Positions 26,106-34,296 of a stretch of 64,000 nucleotides of DNA are shown here, in pieces; positions within the stretch are counted from its first letter, which is position 1, and each line of letters starts with the position of its first letter. The notes under the pieces were generated by a model that saw only the letters and a list, made by a program, of their open reading frames with translations, made no database searches and was not told the origin of the DNA. This DNA comes from CAZUTO01 sp964623085 (GTDB lineage: Bacteria > Pseudomonadota > Gammaproteobacteria > Pseudomonadales > GM7GCV1), in NCBI GenBank assembly GCA_964623085.1, contig CAZUTO010000001.1, forward strand, positions 1-64,000, given 5' to 3'. A program made the translations under genes and the position numbers.

Positions 26106-26125
26106 CCTTCTTTTCAGTCTGAAGG
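26106..26125 (+). promoter_or_regulatory. Shared ICE dyad, RAQPRD operon copy
   Basis: CCTTC-TTTTCAGTCT-GAAGG. Relative to the integrase copy both arms changed together (CTTTC/GAAAG to CCTTC/GAAGG), which keeps the symmetry. It is 80 bases before the start at 26186. Confidence 0.7.
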
Positions 26126-26155
26126 CTTTCCTATAGGCCTGCGTTTTAATATTCC

Positions 26156-26186
26156 TGATCATTATCCGACATTTGGAGAATGATCA
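26156..26186 (+). promoter_or_regulatory. Strong hairpin masking the RAQPRD start
   Basis: TGATCATT (26156-26163) pairs with AATGATCA (26179-26186), followed inward by an A-G mismatch and TCC/GGA. The Shine-Dalgarno GGAG (26175-26178) and the first base of the ATG lie inside the stem. Eleven pairs with a seven-base loop should strongly limit initiation unless opened. Confidence 0.72.
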
Positions 26187-26473
26187 TGAAACCAGTATTT
26201 ATCATCTTTATATCGGCACTTATCTCTCAACCGATATATGCCGTTACAGACCAAGAAAGGTCTTTGCTTCTCGCGCTCTCAGAGGAGTTAAAAACTATTG
26301 CCTTCATCATCGACGAAGCAGAGCAAGCGGTGGATATCAATCATCGCAGACAAGTTAATTACCAAGAACTGAGAGATGACCTGGAGCTGATTCGTCAAGG
26401 AATCAAGGACGCAATCAATGAAGAGCGTCGAGAAATCCAGTCACTACCAGAGCTAAAGGCGGATTACCGCTAA
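26186..26473 (+). CDS. RAQPRD family ICE protein (TIGR01690)
   Basis: A 95-residue exported protein with a signal peptide ending YAVT. The helical body (ELKTIAFIIDEAEQA, RRQVNYQELRDDLELIRQGI) matches the RAQPRD family, a marker of PFGI-1-like conjugative elements. ATG 26186 is chosen over ATG 26180 because GGAG lies 7 bases before it. It opens the second conjugation operon. Confidence 0.85.
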   Translation: MKPVFIIFISALISQPIYAVTDQERSLLLALSEELKTIAFIIDEAEQAVDINHRRQVNYQELRDDLELIRQGIKDAINEERREIQSLPELKADYR

Positions 26474-26712
26474 TGGCTGTTTCTCTAGCTCAAGAAAGCG
26501 CATTCACCGGTGCCACGCTTGGATTCGCGATGGCGGATTTCCAGACGACCATCCTCCTAATTTTTTACTCTGTGCTCTACATCTGGGCGATCTGGGTGAT
26601 CGTCGGACAGTGGCGAGCATGGTCAAAGCGCAAGATCGACTTCTACGAATTTTTAATTCGAGTCGTTCGATCCATTTTTATAACTCTCGTTATGGGCTTC
26701 CTATTGAGATAG
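26473..26712 (+). CDS. ICE membrane protein, TIGR03758/DUF3262
   Basis: A 79-residue protein with two membrane helices (about 25-45 and 62-78), size and sequence typical of TIGR03758 (WAIWVIVGQWRAWSKRKIDFYEF). It overlaps the RAQPRD stop by one base (TAATG), so translation is coupled. It is a small inner-membrane part of the mating-pair apparatus. Confidence 0.85.
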   Translation: MAVSLAQESAFTGATLGFAMADFQTTILLIFYSVLYIWAIWVIVGQWRAWSKRKIDFYEFLIRVVRSIFITLVMGFLLR

Positions 26713-26749
26713 CACTGACGAAATACCCATTTCTCTAACCCTCGTTTTT

Positions 26750-26805
26750 AGCTTCCTACTGCGTCGCGCTAACGAAAAACCATTTCGATTAACGCTGAGG
26801 AAGCT
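26750..26805 (+). promoter_or_regulatory. 8-bp inverted repeat masking the 26807 ribosome site
   Basis: AGCTTCCT (26750-26757) is the exact reverse complement of AGGAAGCT (26798-26805). The right arm is the Shine-Dalgarno sequence ending one base before the ATG at 26807. The 40-base loop contains a minor CGAAA/TTTCG stem. Confidence 0.6.
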
Positions 26806-26806
26806 T

Positions 26807-27181
26807 ATGAAAATCTTAAACAAACTATCTATAAAACTACGTAACCGCTTAGTGGCATTCATGTCGTGCATCGCACTAATGTTTGTATCACTGAGAACAC
26901 AAGCCCAATTGCCTGCACCGGTCGATCCGAGTAGTGGTGATCCGGGCGGTAATTACTTGGCCTTTATGCAAGGCTGGACTGGTGATGCAGTCGAATATAT
27001 CGCGCTAGCTATTTCCGGTGCAGGCTTTCTGTGGGTAGGCTGGATTTTGTTATCAAAATTCAATGAAGCACGTAGCTCAAATGATCCTGATTGGGGATCA
27101 GTTGGTTTAACAGCCGTTATCGCGGGTGTGCTATTGGCTATTGTTTCCTACTTCCTAAACGAAGCTGCTGGGATCATCTAA
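26807..27181 (+). CDS. ICE membrane protein, TIGR03745 (VirB2/TraA-like position)
   Basis: A 124-residue protein with a signal peptide (cleavage near TQA) and two membrane segments, matching TIGR03745/DUF2976. Size, layout and position suggest the pilin-like component (inference; VirB2-type proteins have this form). The leader has an SD-masking repeat, which would fit tight control of an abundant subunit. Confidence 0.82.
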   Translation: MKILNKLSIKLRNRLVAFMSCIALMFVSLRTQAQLPAPVDPSSGDPGGNYLAFMQGWTGDAVEYIALAISGAGFLWVGWILLSKFNEARSSNDPDWGSVGLTAVIAGVLLAIVSYFLNEAAGII

Positions 27182-27184
27182 GGC

Positions 27185-27553
27185 ATGAATACCAATCAAA
27201 AGGGCAACGACTTGTTGCCCTTACGTCTAAATTCCGAGCCTTCAATATTTCGTGGTTGCTCACTTTCAGAATTGATGCTGCTAGTAGTGATCGGTGCGAT
27301 TGTTTTTGTACCTGCCAGTGTCATCGTTTGCGCGCTGTTTGGTTACTTAATGATGGGCGTAGGTGTTGGCCTATTACTTGTCATTGGTGGCGTGTTCGTA
27401 GGCGCAACAGTATTGCAAAAACTAAAGCGAGGAAGGCCACAAGGCTTTTACCAGTTGCGATTAAGGCTCTGGTTAGAAGATTTGAAAATCATGCGATCTC
27501 CCTTTCTTCGTAAAGGGCAAGTTTGGGATATTGGCCGGAGGGCAACAAAATGA
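27185..27553 (+). CDS. ICE membrane protein, TIGR03750 (TraL/VirB3-like)
   Basis: A 122-residue protein with a pair of membrane helices (about 28-72) and a basic C-terminal part (KLKRGRPQGFYQLRLRLWLEDL). It matches TIGR03750/DUF3487. By position it corresponds to the TraL/VirB3 component at the inner membrane. It overlaps the next gene by four bases (ATGA). Confidence 0.82.
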   Translation: MNTNQKGNDLLPLRLNSEPSIFRGCSLSELMLLVVIGAIVFVPASVIVCALFGYLMMGVGVGLLLVIGGVFVGATVLQKLKRGRPQGFYQLRLRLWLEDLKIMRSPFLRKGQVWDIGRRATK

Positions 27554-28218
27554 ATAACCCTTTAAGAAATAATCAAGCGCGCCAACGCTTGCTAGCGAAT
27601 CACGACCATATCCAAACATTGCGCATTGCAATTGGGATTCTTCTAGTAATCGTTATCGCTCTTTGGTGGCGTAATGGAGCGTTGCAGGAAGCAAGGAGGA
27701 TCTATATTCCGCCTGACCTCACTCAAGGGATGGTCACCAACTTTGAAGAAGTCCCTGAACCATTGGTCTATACATTTGCTTACTACATCCTACAGCAACT
27801 TAATCGTTGGACGGATGACGGGGAAAAAGATTACCCAAGGCAAATCTATCAGTTGCAAGGATTTCTAACGCCAGGATGCAGGGCGGCAATGGAAGCTGAT
27901 ATGAATGTGAAGCAAGGATTAGGCGAGCTAAGGCAGCGTGTACGCAGTATGCAAGAAGTCTTGGGCCAATCCTATTCACGAAAACGAGTGGAAATCGAAT
28001 CAAGTAATTCATGGAAAGTTTGGCTCGATGTCAATGTGGATGAATCTATAAACGGATTTCCTGTAAAGAATGTCCCACTGCGCTATTCGCTGCGTGTCGT
28101 TCGATTTGACGTTGACAAAGAAGTCAATCCTTGGGGTCTCGCGTTGTCCTGCGACGAAGGGATAAACCCAACACTACTCACTGAAGATGATTTGGACAAG
28201 CCTTTCCAAGGCTCATAG
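27550..28218 (+). CDS. ICE protein, TIGR03746 (TraE/VirB5-8-like)
   Basis: A 222-residue protein with one N-terminal membrane anchor (about 22-42) and a periplasmic domain (RQIYQLQGFLTPGCRAAMEAD, then FPVKNVPLRYSLRVVRFDV). It matches TIGR03746/DUF2895, the TraE-like scaffold of the transfer channel. The overlapping ATGA at 27550 defines the start. Confidence 0.83.
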   Translation: MNNPLRNNQARQRLLANHDHIQTLRIAIGILLVIVIALWWRNGALQEARRIYIPPDLTQGMVTNFEEVPEPLVYTFAYYILQQLNRWTDDGEKDYPRQIYQLQGFLTPGCRAAMEADMNVKQGLGELRQRVRSMQEVLGQSYSRKRVEIESSNSWKVWLDVNVDESINGFPVKNVPLRYSLRVVRFDVDKEVNPWGLALSCDEGINPTLLTEDDLDKPFQGS

Positions 28219-28223
28219 GTGCA

Positions 28224-29078
28224 ATGATGAAACACACAATTAACAAACTAATATTTATGTTGAGCAGCATTATTTGCTGCTCTGTTTTAGCCGCTTCTCC
28301 TGAGCGCGTTCTATGGGAAAAAGTACCGATCTCGGTTCATATTCAAAAGGGTGAAGAGCGAATCATTCACTTTCCAGACGAGATACGGTATTGGCTACCA
28401 GATAGCATTAAACAAAAAGTCTCTGTAATAGCGGCAAGCGGTGTTCTATACATTCAGTCGTTTGAGGAATTCCCGAAGACTCGTATTCGCGTGCAGGGAT
28501 TGAGTGACCAACAAATCTATTTGTTGGATATATCGTCTTCCGATCTGATGATGACTAGTAGTGAGCTAATTGTGATGACACCCGAAAGTGTCATCAATCG
28601 AAGTCAAGAGGTTGAACCGGCGCGCAATGGCGAAGATTGGCGTGTGCGGTTGACACGATATGCAGCGCGTCAACTCTATGCGCGAGAAGGACTAGCTGGC
28701 ACCGATAGTGCCGTTCAGAGAATTCCCTTGCCCACTACTTCATCCATCCCGCTGATACGTGGAAACTTGATTGAAACTGTGCCCATCGGATCATGGCGGG
28801 GGAATGGACTCACGGTGACCGCCGTCAGGTTACAAAACCAAACCGACAAAAGCTATCGATTGAGATTTGAAGAAAAAGAAATAAATGATGATTTAAATCT
28901 TATTGAGTTGCTGCGAGGGGATTGGTTAACGGCCACATTGCAGCACGATACGGTGGGTGCAAAAGGCCAGGACGATGATTCAACAGTGTTGTATCTGGTT
29001 TCCAGTCAATCTTTTGAGGAAAGTTTGGGCTGGTTGATTCCGGCCATTTCTCTGCATGAGGAGGCTGACAATGGCTGA
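28224..29078 (+). CDS. ICE protein, TIGR03749 (TraK-like)
   Basis: A 284-residue exported protein with a signal peptide ending LAASPE. It matches TIGR03749 (PFL_4704): ERVLWEKVPISVHIQKGEER near the start, and RLTRYAARQLYAREGL in the middle. By order it corresponds to TraK/VirB9 of the outer-membrane core complex. Its end overlaps the next gene by eight bases. Confidence 0.83.
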   Translation: MMKHTINKLIFMLSSIICCSVLAASPERVLWEKVPISVHIQKGEERIIHFPDEIRYWLPDSIKQKVSVIAASGVLYIQSFEEFPKTRIRVQGLSDQQIYLLDISSSDLMMTSSELIVMTPESVINRSQEVEPARNGEDWRVRLTRYAARQLYAREGLAGTDSAVQRIPLPTTSSIPLIRGNLIETVPIGSWRGNGLTVTAVRLQNQTDKSYRLRFEEKEINDDLNLIELLRGDWLTATLQHDTVGAKGQDDDSTVLYLVSSQSFEESLGWLIPAISLHEEADNG

Positions 29079-30402
29079 GAAAAGAGTCAATCCTTTACTG
29101 ATTGCTGGCGTTGTTATTGCGGTCGTCTGTTTATCTTTGGTGATGTGCTCTGACCGCACAGAAACCTATCAACCTGTTGATGCAGTGCCTGGGTTTGATG
29201 AGGGCACTATGGCCCAAGATGGCGATACACAGGCCGATACGATCAGAGCACTGCAAGCCTATGCTCGCGAGGCTGTCAGAAAAGCCGACGAACTAAACGC
29301 TTCGACACAAGACAGTATGGAAAAGGTCTTGGACAATGAAAATAATGTTCTGCGTTTGGAGAGGGAGAGCGAAGAAGCCAAATCAGATTTGGCTGAAACG
29401 CAAGTGGCAGTCGGCGAACTAGAGACTCGCTTGCTTGAATTGAACCGCGAGCTGTCCGAACTTAGACGCTCGAATACGCAGTTTAATGCCGATGGGTTGC
29501 CAGTCGGATTTGGCTTCGATGGCGCACCTCAGAATGTTTCTCAAGGCGCTTGGTATGACTCCATAGACTTTGTTGATACATCAGGAGAAGGAAGCAATCG
29601 AGGCGGATTTTCCGGCCTTATCTCTGGCCCTACACGAAGATCCACTGCAGCAAGCACAGGGTCGGAAAGTTCGCAGCCTGAGATGGTTGTCGAGCCTGTT
29701 TATACCATCCCAAAAGATGCGACGTTAACGGATGGCCTTGCGCTGACTGCACTCGTTGGACGCATTCCCGTTGATGGGCAAACACCTGATCCCTATCCAG
29801 TAAAAATTTATGTTGGTCGTGAAAATCTACTCGCAAATGGGCATGACATCCCGGAAGTAGAAGGGATGATTTTCAGCGGTTTAGGATTTGGTGACTGGAA
29901 TCTCACCTGCGTTAGTGCACGGCTATCATCTGCAACCTTTATTTTTGAAGACGGTTCCATCGTAAACCATTCTTCCCAAAATCAAGCTCTTGGCTACATT
30001 TCTGAACCCGACGGGTTTCCCTGTGTAGAAGGCACATTTGAGACAAATGCTCCCGCATTTCTCACCCAAAGAATCGCACTAGCAGGGATAGGCGCGGCTG
30101 GCGCTGCCTACGCGGAAGCTCAACAGCAAACGGAGATTTCATCTCTCACAGGGACTTCAACTACCAACCTCATTGGCGACATCAATAAATTGGCAGCCGG
30201 AGAAGCCGTGCTTTCCGCTACTGATGAAGTTACTGAATGGTTGTTGGCCCGACAACAACAAAGTTTTGATGCGGTGGTCGTCGAACCAGGCGCTGAGGTA
30301 TCAGTGCATCTGGATATAAGTCTTCCACTAGATAAAAGTTCATTAGCGAGGAAAGTACGATATGCGAAAGATAGTCACAGCAGTCATTACGGTTTGGATT
30401 AG
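29071..30402 (+). CDS. ICE protein, TIGR03752 (TraB/VirB10-like)
   Basis: A 443-residue protein with one N-terminal membrane helix (about 7-28), a coiled-coil (about 70-140; LERESEEAKSDLAETQ) and a C-terminal beta-rich TraB/VirB10-type domain (VEPVYTIPKDATLTDGLAL to the end). It would bridge the inner and outer membranes. ATG 29071 overlaps the end of the previous gene. Confidence 0.86.
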   Translation: MAEKRVNPLLIAGVVIAVVCLSLVMCSDRTETYQPVDAVPGFDEGTMAQDGDTQADTIRALQAYAREAVRKADELNASTQDSMEKVLDNENNVLRLERESEEAKSDLAETQVAVGELETRLLELNRELSELRRSNTQFNADGLPVGFGFDGAPQNVSQGAWYDSIDFVDTSGEGSNRGGFSGLISGPTRRSTAASTGSESSQPEMVVEPVYTIPKDATLTDGLALTALVGRIPVDGQTPDPYPVKIYVGRENLLANGHDIPEVEGMIFSGLGFGDWNLTCVSARLSSATFIFEDGSIVNHSSQNQALGYISEPDGFPCVEGTFETNAPAFLTQRIALAGIGAAGAAYAEAQQQTEISSLTGTSTTNLIGDINKLAAGEAVLSATDEVTEWLLARQQQSFDAVVVEPGAEVSVHLDISLPLDKSSLARKVRYAKDSHSSHYGLD

Positions 30403-30727
30403 TAGCTTAATTTTGTCTGGTTGTGCCAGTACCAAAAGCGGGGTGTTTGGCGAAGATATGCCGAGCATGAAAGAAATACATGACCAAAAGTTTCAGAAAT
30501 CTGATGAGACCATTTCGAAGCCGTCTCGACCGATTCACACAGATCAGCCTATACAAGATTCAAGTACAGAATTTCACTGGATACCCAATCCAACCTTGAA
30601 TATGCATGTGTTCAGGCATCTCAGCCCAGCAGGTAATCCAGTACCTGGTTACAACACCTACTTCAAGCTGTACGACCAGAATCATCTTGCTATACCGGGT
30701 GAATACGGAGGGCAAATCAATGATTAA
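30362..30727 (+). CDS. Conjugative transfer lipoprotein, TIGR03751
   Basis: A 121-residue lipoprotein: the signal ends in the lipobox LILSGC with Cys20 as the lipidation site, followed by a short Ser/Lys-rich linker and a C-terminal segment with HWIPNPTLNMHVFRHLSP and VPGYNTYFKLY. This is TIGR03751, the TraV/VirB7-like position. It overlaps the preceding gene by 41 bases and the next by eight. Confidence 0.84.
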   Translation: MRKIVTAVITVWISSLILSGCASTKSGVFGEDMPSMKEIHDQKFQKSDETISKPSRPIHTDQPIQDSSTEFHWIPNPTLNMHVFRHLSPAGNPVPGYNTYFKLYDQNHLAIPGEYGGQIND

Positions 30728-33440
30728 GTCTACAACTAAAAAAAAGGATAAACCGTTAACAAATGCTGATGTCGATCAGCTCTATCGACGCCCAGACTCG
30801 ATAACCGATTGGTTGCCCTGGGTAGACTATGACGACGAATCTGGCACCTTTACGTTGGAAGATGGGTACAGCGCGGGCGTAATGTTTGAGCTGACAGGGG
30901 TTTCTACTGAGGCCCGGTCTTCTCAGTTTTTACAAGAAGTGCAGGCCAACATTCAAACCTGCATAAATCACACTATTCCCGCCCACGATAACCCCTTTGT
31001 TTTGCAGTGCTATGTGTCAGACGAAAATTCGCTGGCCGAGTTATCAAACTCGCTTTATGAGTACGTCGGAACACGAAGCCGAGATACAGAAGAGCATAAA
31101 CTTCAGACGAAACATTTCGTCGGGGGTATGCAGAGAAATTTTAAACGGATAACGTGCAAAGAAGGTCTTTTCGAGGATACGACCGTCACCGGAGGTAGCT
31201 GGCGCGGCAAAGTAAGACGAATTCGTTTGTTCCTTTACAGGCGTCGTAATGTGTCAGGCAATGATCAAACTGATCCAGTCGCTGAAATTAGTCAGGTCTC
31301 AGAAAGATTCGTAACTCAAATGCAGGCGGCTGGTATCGGCATACGACTTTGCTCAGATCAGGATATCTACACTTGGTTATTGCGTTGGTTTAATCCCAAA
31401 GCTGAAGTCACAGATGGCGACCTAGATCACCTGGCTGCACTAATGAAGTTGCCGGAAAAAGAAGATCGGACATTTGGTCATGACCTCTCTGAGTTATTGT
31501 TTTTATCAACGCCATCTTCATGTGATGACAAAGGCGTTTGGTACTTTGACGATTTACCGCATAGGGCCATATCAATTGATTCTCTGAGACGGAAACCATT
31601 ACCGGGCCACTTTACGGGCGAAAGAAAGGTTGGAGACAACCTTTTTGCTATGTTCGATAGATTCCCCGAGGGCAGTATCTTGTCAGTCTGCGTCACAATC
31701 AAACCCCAGGATTTAGTAGAGAACCATGTCGTCCAAGTGCTTAACGCAGCTAAAGGAGAAACAGCAGAAGCTATTGCTGCTGAAGAGGATGCAAAAACTG
31801 CTCTTAAATGGATGTCACATGGCGATTACTTATTACCAACAGTCATGACGCTTTATACGCGCGGTGAGACACTGGCCGATCTCGAAAAGAAAACTAATGA
31901 AGCGAATGCGTTGTTATTGGCAAACGGATTGCACCCAATCCGTGAAAAGGATGACCTACTTCCCTTAGATACTTACATTCGTCAACTGCCGATGAATTAT
32001 GAACCTGCGCGGGAAAAGGTTAATCGCAAAAGTCGTTTGATGTTTTCTAGTGACCTAGCGAATCTCTTGCCCTTTTATGGTCGTGGACGTGGAACAGGCC
32101 ATCCGGGAATGGTTTTTTATAATCGAGGTGGAGAACCATTAGTCTTTGATCCCCTAAATAAACTGGATCGTGCTAAAAACGCATTCGGTCTAGTGCTTGG
32201 ACCACCGGGTTCAGGTAAATCAGCACTGATGGTCTATATCCTGCTTCAAATTGTTGCAATTTACGGAGCACGAATTTACATCATCGAGAAAGGCGGCTCG
32301 TTCAAACTCTTCGGTGACTACTGCAGATATTTTGGGTTATCTGTAAACCAGGTGACATTGCACCCGAAGGAAGACGTTAGTCTGCCGCCATTTTCAGATT
32401 CATATGAAATGTTGGATCGCGAGTTGGCGAAACAGTCTTCCTATGATGAAGAAGCTTCTCTGGATGCATCCGATGACAGCGATGACGATGAAGAAGAGCG
32501 AGATTTGTTGGGTGAGATGGAGCTAAAAGCCCGGATCATGATTACTGGAGGAGACACGAAGGAGGAAGAAGTCATGACACGAGCGGATCGTTTGACGATC
32601 CGAAAAGCGATAATTTCGGCAGCGGAAACAAAGCGAGATTCTGGAAACTCAGAAATAGTGCTTACTGAGGACGTTGTAGCTGAACTCAATGCTCTTTCTC
32701 AAGATGAAAGCAGCACACCAAAGCGCCGCGAACGAGCAAAAGATATGGCCGATTCTATGGCATTGTATTGTTCCGGCACCGCCGGGCATTTCTTTAATCG
32801 TGTTGGTAAGGCATGGCCTGAAGCAGACATTACTATTATGGAAATGGGTCTTCTTGCCAATGAGGGCTATGAGGATCAACTTGCCCTTGGTTTTATGGGA
32901 CTCATGAATCAGATTAATGGGGTCGTTGAGCGCGAACAATACGACCACCGCCCGACCTTCGTGTTGGGCGATGAGGCGCACCTGATTACAACCAATCCGC
33001 TATTAGCGATCTTCCTGGTAAAAATCGTAAAGATGTGGCGAAAGCTGGGAGCCTGGTTGTGGCTTGCGACTCAGAACCTTGAAGATTTTCCTGATGCCGC
33101 TAAAAAGCTTCTAAGTATGTTTGAGTGGTGGCTGGCGATGGTCTGCCCAAAGGAGGAAATTGAGCAGATTTCGCGTTTTAAGGACTTATCGGAAGAACAA
33201 AAAATGATGCTGAGAGCCGCTAGGAAAGAGCCAGGAAAATATACCGAGGGCGTCGTGTTATCAGACAATCTGCAATGCCTCTTTCGAAATGTTCCTCCTC
33301 CTCTTGCCTTAGCTCTAGCGATGACTGAAAAACATGAGAAACAGCAGCGCGCTGATATTATGAAATCTCAGCATTGTTCTGAACTAGAGGCTGTATTTGC
33401 GGTTGCAGACTTAATCGAAAAAGCGAGCTGCAATACTTAA
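30720..33440 (+). CDS. traC: TraC-type conjugation ATPase (TIGR03744)
   Basis: A 906-residue cytoplasmic ATPase that powers channel and pilus assembly (VirB4/TraC class). The N-terminal half is the TraC scaffold; the C-terminal half has Walker A LVLGPPGSGKSAL and Walker B region RPTFVLGDEAHLI. A very acidic insert (SDDSDDDEEERD) lies near residue 585. ATG 30720 overlaps the lipoprotein gene. A terminator follows at 33452. Confidence 0.92.
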   Translation: MIKSTTKKKDKPLTNADVDQLYRRPDSITDWLPWVDYDDESGTFTLEDGYSAGVMFELTGVSTEARSSQFLQEVQANIQTCINHTIPAHDNPFVLQCYVSDENSLAELSNSLYEYVGTRSRDTEEHKLQTKHFVGGMQRNFKRITCKEGLFEDTTVTGGSWRGKVRRIRLFLYRRRNVSGNDQTDPVAEISQVSERFVTQMQAAGIGIRLCSDQDIYTWLLRWFNPKAEVTDGDLDHLAALMKLPEKEDRTFGHDLSELLFLSTPSSCDDKGVWYFDDLPHRAISIDSLRRKPLPGHFTGERKVGDNLFAMFDRFPEGSILSVCVTIKPQDLVENHVVQVLNAAKGETAEAIAAEEDAKTALKWMSHGDYLLPTVMTLYTRGETLADLEKKTNEANALLLANGLHPIREKDDLLPLDTYIRQLPMNYEPAREKVNRKSRLMFSSDLANLLPFYGRGRGTGHPGMVFYNRGGEPLVFDPLNKLDRAKNAFGLVLGPPGSGKSALMVYILLQIVAIYGARIYIIEKGGSFKLFGDYCRYFGLSVNQVTLHPKEDVSLPPFSDSYEMLDRELAKQSSYDEEASLDASDDSDDDEEERDLLGEMELKARIMITGGDTKEEEVMTRADRLTIRKAIISAAETKRDSGNSEIVLTEDVVAELNALSQDESSTPKRRERAKDMADSMALYCSGTAGHFFNRVGKAWPEADITIMEMGLLANEGYEDQLALGFMGLMNQINGVVEREQYDHRPTFVLGDEAHLITTNPLLAIFLVKIVKMWRKLGAWLWLATQNLEDFPDAAKKLLSMFEWWLAMVCPKEEIEQISRFKDLSEEQKMMLRAARKEPGKYTEGVVLSDNLQCLFRNVPPPLALALAMTEKHEKQQRADIMKSQHCSELEAVFAVADLIEKASCNT

Positions 33441-33451
33441 TTAGGGGTTGG

Positions 33452-33482
33452 GTAAGGGCTATAAACTAGCCCTTACTTTTTT
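33452..33482 (+). terminator. Rho-independent terminator after traC
   Basis: GTAAGGGCT (33452-33460) and AGCCCTTAC (33468-33476) form a nine-pair stem with a 7-base loop, then TTTTTT. It ends the operon from 26186; the convergent XRE gene ends inside it. Confidence 0.88.
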
Positions 33483-33747
33483 GAGCGTGTATCCGAGAGG
33501 AATCAGGTTTCTTCGCCAGTTTGGTTTTGGTTGGAAATTCTGGGCACAAAAGTTCCCAGGTTTCTAACCCGTATGCCGCTGCCAATCTCTCAACGGTTTC
33601 AAGCCAAATATGCTTTTTATTCCCTGATTCAATCTGTTGATAGTGCTTTTGGCTAAATCCTGCGATTGTCCCGAATTCTTCCTGAGTTAAATCGTGCTGT
33701 TTACGAAGCTCTCGCAGTCGTTTACCCAGTTTTTTCATTGTTGTCAT
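33466..33747 (-). CDS. XRE-family HTH regulator
   Basis: A small DNA-binding protein (93 residues from this start) with a Cro/C1-type HTH in the first two thirds: LRELRKQHDLTQEEFGTIAGFSQKHYQQIESG. The tail is basic. No clear ribosome site decides among ATG codons at 33759, 33747 and 33738; 33747 is used here. The probable operator lies at 33754-33793, so it likely controls itself and the divergent small genes. It is the only minus-strand gene inside the conjugation block. Confidence 0.85.
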   Translation of the reverse strand: MTTMKKLGKRLRELRKQHDLTQEEFGTIAGFSQKHYQQIESGNKKHIWLETVERLAAAYGLETWELLCPEFPTKTKLAKKPDSSRIHAQKSKG

Positions 33748-33753
33748 GCTAGC

Positions 33754-33793
33754 GATCATAGGGTACGATCAGCCCACTTATTACCCTACGATC
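33754..33793. promoter_or_regulatory. Operator between XRE and divergent genes
   Basis: GATCATAGGGTA (33754-33765) and TACCCTACGATC (33782-33793) form an inverted repeat with 11 of 12 matches, separated by 16 bases. It overlaps the XRE start region and lies just upstream of the gene at 33815. An extra GATC half-site lies at 33767. Confidence 0.7.
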
Positions 33794-33814
33794 ACTAGTA
33801 AAACGGAGATATGG

Positions 33815-33931
33815 ATGACTAAGGTAAAAGTAAAAAAATCTTTTCTTGTCCGTGTTATGTTTCCCGGAGAAACAAAGAGCAGATCCTCGAAAAACTCAGC
33901 AGAAGGCTTTTGGGTCAGTCAGGGGGAATAG
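33815..33931 (+). CDS. Small basic hypothetical protein (38 aa)
   Basis: A 38-residue frame, basic at the N-terminus (MTKVKVKKSFLVRVMFPGE) and ending WVSQGE. GGAG lies 6 bases upstream of the ATG, and it is the first frame after the XRE operator. It may be a small DNA-binding or leader peptide; no family recognised. Confidence 0.5.
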   Translation: MTKVKVKKSFLVRVMFPGETKSRSSKNSAEGFWVSQGE

Positions 33932-33935
33932 AGGC

Positions 33936-34184
33936 GTGTCTGATGAGAATAAAAAGAAATTTGCAGATAATTATTTTGAAGATGAATTCCCACCAAATCA
34001 TAATCCGGCAATTGGGCCCCAAAGCGCAGATACTTTGAGTAATGTAAGGAATGGCTTGTGCGCCCTCGATGAACTAGCGAGGTCACCAGAGTTTTCCAAC
34101 TCAAAAGAAGTAACCGAAGGCTACGGTATTTTGAGCGCCTGTCTGGTCAGCGCTTTAGAGTTTGAGATTTATAATAGAGAGTAA
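33936..34184 (+). CDS. Hypothetical protein downstream of the XRE operator
   Basis: An 82-residue frame starting at GTG 33936 (AGGGGG and GAGG upstream), with FADNYFEDEFPPNHNPAIGP and a helical C-terminal half containing TLSNVRNGLCALDELARS. It is 4 bases after the 38-residue gene, so the two form a likely mini-operon. No function recognised. Confidence 0.55.
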   Translation: MSDENKKKFADNYFEDEFPPNHNPAIGPQSADTLSNVRNGLCALDELARSPEFSNSKEVTEGYGILSACLVSALEFEIYNRE

Positions 34185-34296
34185 CTACTTATCATTTTCG
34201 ATAGTTTATTTTTGTATTATCGATCATTTGATATTTCTAAGAATTAAACTACCCGACTAGGCTGCAACGAAGCAGTGATGGTGTAAGAGAACGTTT

